24,329 nucleotides of DNA from the NCBI GenBank assembly GCA_964369235.1, contig CAYJEQ010000039.1, positions 1 through 24,329 on the forward strand, given 5' to 3'. This DNA comes from CAYJEQ01 sp964369235 (GTDB lineage Bacteria > Bacillota > Clostridia > Oscillospirales > Ruminococcaceae). Positions 22,573 through 24,329 of this stretch are shown piece by piece. How positions within the stretch are numbered: the first letter of the stretch is position 1; each line of letters starts with the position of its first letter. The notes below the pieces were generated by a model, which was not told where the DNA came from, ran no database searches, and saw only the letters and a list, made by a program, of their open reading frames with translations. Position numbers and translations under genes: made by a program.

Positions 22573-22617
22573 GTTTGGGTGACTTCCCTCGCCATCGGCT
22601 AAGGAAGTCACCCAAAC
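22573..22617. repeat. REP-like palindrome related in its centre to 1096-1134
   Basis: GTTTGGGTGACTTCC (22573-22587) has an exact complement at 22603-22617, and the centre contains GCC-ATC-GGC. The inner CCTCGCC...GGC matches the element at 1096-1134, while the arms differ. It lies between convergent genes and has no T-run. Confidence 0.8.
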
Positions 22618-22666
22618 AATTGATATATAAACTATTTAATATATAATTTTTCTAAAACTAACCATA

Positions 22667-23503
22667 CTAATACTCAATATAGCTATCTACATCCTCTGGC
22701 AGTGTGATTGTCACAGCTTCACCTATGGTGTAATACTGGGTATATGTATGGGTTATAAATTTACCAGAAAGAGCTGGTGTGTTAATATCTATCTCTATTC
22801 TTATATCACTTTCGATAATTTCCCCTTCCTTAGAGATAACTGTTTGACCACTAGCCGTTATAAATTCTACCCCCTCACTAACACCGTGTATTTGTTCTAT
22901 TTCTTCTTTATACTCTGGTAGAGCCTCTTCCTTAATAGCATATGCAAAAACATACTGATGATCTTCATCTGCTACGGAAAAATGCATTAGATCTTCTCTG
23001 TTAAACCCTGCACCAGAGTAATCCACCATTGTAAAAAGATCCTCTGATGATACTTTAGATTTCATCTTTGTTTCACCATAAGTAGTATAAAAATATCCGT
23101 CTAGATAGTATATCTCTATATCTCCTACTTCTGCAAGTTGTGGACTTTCTGAAGATGATTTCATATAGTATTTAATATTATCATCATCTATCATATCATA
23201 TTTAATCTCATGTTCAGCTGTATTTACAGTTGTGGTTTCTGCTGTTATCATCTCGGTTTGCTGATACATCTTTAGATGAGCTGTAGTAGGATCTAAGGCT
23301 TCTGACATAGCCTGATTAAATAACTCCTCATCTGATAGATTACTATCTTCTATGTCTATGGTAGGGCTGTTTTCTATTTTTTCTACAGTGGAATTGCTAA
23401 CCTCACTGTCTATAGTAGTACTATTTTCAAGGGTTTCTCCTTCATTAGAACAACCAACTAATACTAGGGACAATATAATAGATAAAATTAACTTGTTTTT
23501 CAT
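22667..23503 (-). CDS. Lipoprotein of unknown function
   Basis: This 278-residue protein has a lipoprotein signal ending in LVGC (Cys18), then an acidic, Ser/Thr-rich linker (about 20-58) that contains an imperfect duplication (ENSTTIDSEVSN and ENSPTIDIEDSN). The folded part (about 60-278) is rich in beta-strand-like alternation (TTVNTAEHEIKYDMIDD, DIEIYYLDGYFYTT, EVKFITAS-type strands) and could be a LolA/LppX-like lipid- or wall-associated fold of the kind found in many Firmicutes lipoproteins. That is inference only. GAAAGG precedes the ATG. It lies 65 bases downstream of the DUF2500 gene on the same strand, with no terminator seen between, so co-transcription is likely. Confidence 0.8.
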   Translation of the reverse strand: MKNKLILSIILSLVLVGCSNEGETLENSTTIDSEVSNSTVEKIENSPTIDIEDSNLSDEELFNQAMSEALDPTTAHLKMYQQTEMITAETTTVNTAEHEIKYDMIDDDNIKYYMKSSSESPQLAEVGDIEIYYLDGYFYTTYGETKMKSKVSSEDLFTMVDYSGAGFNREDLMHFSVADEDHQYVFAYAIKEEALPEYKEEIEQIHGVSEGVEFITASGQTVISKEGEIIESDIRIEIDINTPALSGKFITHTYTQYYTIGEAVTITLPEDVDSYIEY

Positions 23504-23568
23504 GGTTTTTTACCTTTCTTTAGGAAGCTTTTCTTTGATACAATCAATATCTCAATAATAATATACTT

Positions 23569-23952
23569 TTAACTTCGATTAAACTCTAAAAAACGAGTTC
23601 CCTGAAATGTTAGCACCCCTATATCACTCTCCAAAAGTAGCCCCCACTGCTCCCCAGTAATAGAAAATTCCATACGGTCACCACTTTCTACCTGAAATGT
23701 CGCAAAATAATTCGTTCTAGTACGGCTATGGTGCATATTATTCCCACGAAAACTCCTTATCTCTGTACGCTTTGCAATTACTGTAGCTGTAACATTTAGC
23801 ACTGGAGAAGCATTGTTTATTGAGTTTTGTTTTGCACTACGAATTGCAGTTACAACAATACTAATAAAGACAAATGCAAACATACATATTACAATAACCG
23901 GAATAACATTCCCCATAATATTAAACATAAAAAAGCTTGTATCATATCCCAT
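23569..23952 (-). CDS. DUF2500 family membrane protein
   Basis: This small protein of 127 residues has one N-terminal membrane segment (about 13-35, NVIPVIVICMFAFVFISIVV) and a soluble beta-rich domain. It matches the DUF2500 family as I remember it: ASPVLNVTATVIAKRTEIRSF, a His/Arg loop, NYFATFQVESGDRMEFSITG, then GVLTFQGTRFLEF at the end. The function of the family is not known. The ATG at 23964 abuts AGAAAGGA, so the ATG at 23952 is preferred. The leader (23965-24050) is a copy of the one in front of the TVP38 gene, hinting at shared control. The lipoprotein gene follows. Confidence 0.85.
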   Translation of the reverse strand: MGYDTSFFMFNIMGNVIPVIVICMFAFVFISIVVTAIRSAKQNSINNASPVLNVTATVIAKRTEIRSFRGNNMHHSRTRTNYFATFQVESGDRMEFSITGEQWGLLLESDIGVLTFQGTRFLEFNRS

Positions 23953-23964
23953 ATAACTTCTCAT

Positions 23965-24050
23965 TCCTTTCTCGATGTTTTGTGTGGGTGTTATAGTGAC
24001 CGAAAAGCATAAAACCCATGTTTGAAACTTTGTTTCAAACTACTTCTTCC
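23965..24050 (-). promoter_or_regulatory. Leader of the DUF2500 gene, copy of the TVP38 leader
   Basis: On the minus strand it holds a perfect GTTTGAAAC-AAA-GTTTCAAAC repeat (24020-24040), a GGGTTTTATG...CTATAACACCC stem, ACACAAAACA and AGAAAGGAATG. It lacks the 11-1-11 palindrome seen in the TVP38 copy. A short frame (24038 to 23991) reads LKQSFKHGFYAFRSL and stop, against LKQSLKHGFCVFRSL in the other copy. Confidence 0.65.
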
Positions 24051-24116
24051 TCTAATCTATTATCTTAGAACATTTTTTACATCGTATAAATGCCTAAAAT
24101 TGGTAAATATATCACT

Positions 24117-24145
24117 ATTATATATCAATGTATAGTTAAACACAA
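24117..24145 (-). promoter_or_regulatory. SigA promoter for the DUF2500 gene
   Basis: On the minus strand TTGTGT (24145-24140), a 17-base spacer and TATAAT (24122-24117) predict a leader of about 155 bases containing the conserved element. The stretch 24146-24235 shows nothing else I can support. Confidence 0.6.
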
Positions 24146-24235
24146 GAAAAAATATAATTTTCTGTAATTGTATCAGCAATTATAGCTCATGTATATTAAC
24201 TTAACTTTGCGATAATTTATGACTTGCTATATAGC

Positions 24236-24272
24236 AAAAAACAGCCAGCTCTCACATAGAGAACTGGCTGTA
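24236..24272 (-). terminator. Terminator of the gene entering from the right edge
   Basis: ACAGCCAG (24240-24247) and CTGGCTGT (24264-24271) form a stem, extended inside by CTCT/AGAG pairing. On the minus strand it runs into TTTTTT at about 24240-24235. It follows the stop codon at 24279-24281. Confidence 0.85.
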
Positions 24273-24278
24273 AATACA

Positions 24279-24329
24279 TTAAGAGAAATTAGATAGGAAA
24301 ACCCCAGCGGCAACGGCAGAGCCGATAAC
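24279..24329 (-). CDS. C-terminal end of an unidentified gene, cut by the window
   Basis: The minus strand reads VIGSAVAAGVFLSNFS and TAA from the window edge, in frame with a terminator immediately downstream. The Gly/Ala-rich hydrophobic sequence suggests the end of a membrane segment. Only 16 residues are present, so the product cannot be identified. Confidence 0.55.
   Translation of the reverse strand, partial: VIGSAVAAGVFLSNFS

Noticed and set aside
24300..24329. Third REP-like palindrome at the right edge (GGCAACGGCAGAGCC)
   Set aside because: The arms are not complementary over more than a few bases, and the stretch reads as the C-terminus of a coding frame followed by a terminator.

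Overview
The window looks like part of a low-GC Firmicutes chromosome, most likely an anaerobic, endospore-forming (or formerly spore-forming) member of the Clostridia. The evidence is the AT-rich composition, strong AGAAAGGAGG-type ribosome binding sites, TTG/GTG starts, lipoprotein-type binding proteins, and the Firmicutes-specific order yabP-yabQ-divIC-yabR. I cannot name a genus. Two 10-N gaps (15150-15159 and 19757-19766) show this is a draft assembly.

Layout. 1-477: the 3' part of a tRNA-Ala(GGC) with its terminator, heptanucleotide repeats in opposite orientations, and a second terminator-like hairpin. 478-1026: an unrecognised membrane protein. 1232-6092 (minus strand): a tightly packed five-gene nickel/peptide-type ABC importer (binding protein, two permeases, two ATPases), with a terminator-like hairpin in its leader. 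6460-9496 (plus strand): a SUFU-domain protein, smpB, the tmRNA gene ssrA, and an unrecognised 286-residue protein with a structured leader. 9595-18956 (minus strand): eight genes that may form one transcription unit from a near-perfect promoter at 19097-19125. In transcription order they are a GltD-like flavoprotein fused to a C-terminal iron-sulfur domain, an HdrB-like CCG protein, a TVP38/TMEM64 membrane protein, a rhodanese lipoprotein, a CDP-alcohol phosphatidyltransferase, and a YnjB-YnjC-YnjD type ABC transporter. 19426-21142 (plus strand): yabP, a broken yabQ, divIC and yabR. 21331-22494: an amidohydrolase behind a structured leader. 22667-23952 (minus strand): a lipoprotein and a DUF2500 protein. 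24279-24329: the tail of a further minus-strand gene and its terminator.

How the genes may work together. The 9.4-kb minus-strand block has most of the parts of the poorly understood E. coli ydjXYZ-ynjABCDEF neighbourhood (TVP38 protein, YnjBCD transporter, exported rhodanese YnjE, phosphatidyltransferase YnjF). Here two upstream genes add an electron-transfer module that resembles an NAD(P)H-linked heterodisulfide reductase. My inference is a system that imports and reductively processes a sulfur- or selenium-containing compound; the substrate is not visible in the sequence.

Regulatory layer. Several unrelated genes share leader features: a GTTTGAAA...TTTCAAAC inverted repeat, and a start region in which an ATG abutting the Shine-Dalgarno sequence is followed exactly four codons later by a better-spaced ATG. 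The TVP38 and DUF2500 genes have clearly homologous leaders; the TVP38 copy carries an extra segment with a perfect 11-1-11 palindrome resembling a Fur-family box. Functional calls rest on reading the sequence and on remembered family features; no database search was run.
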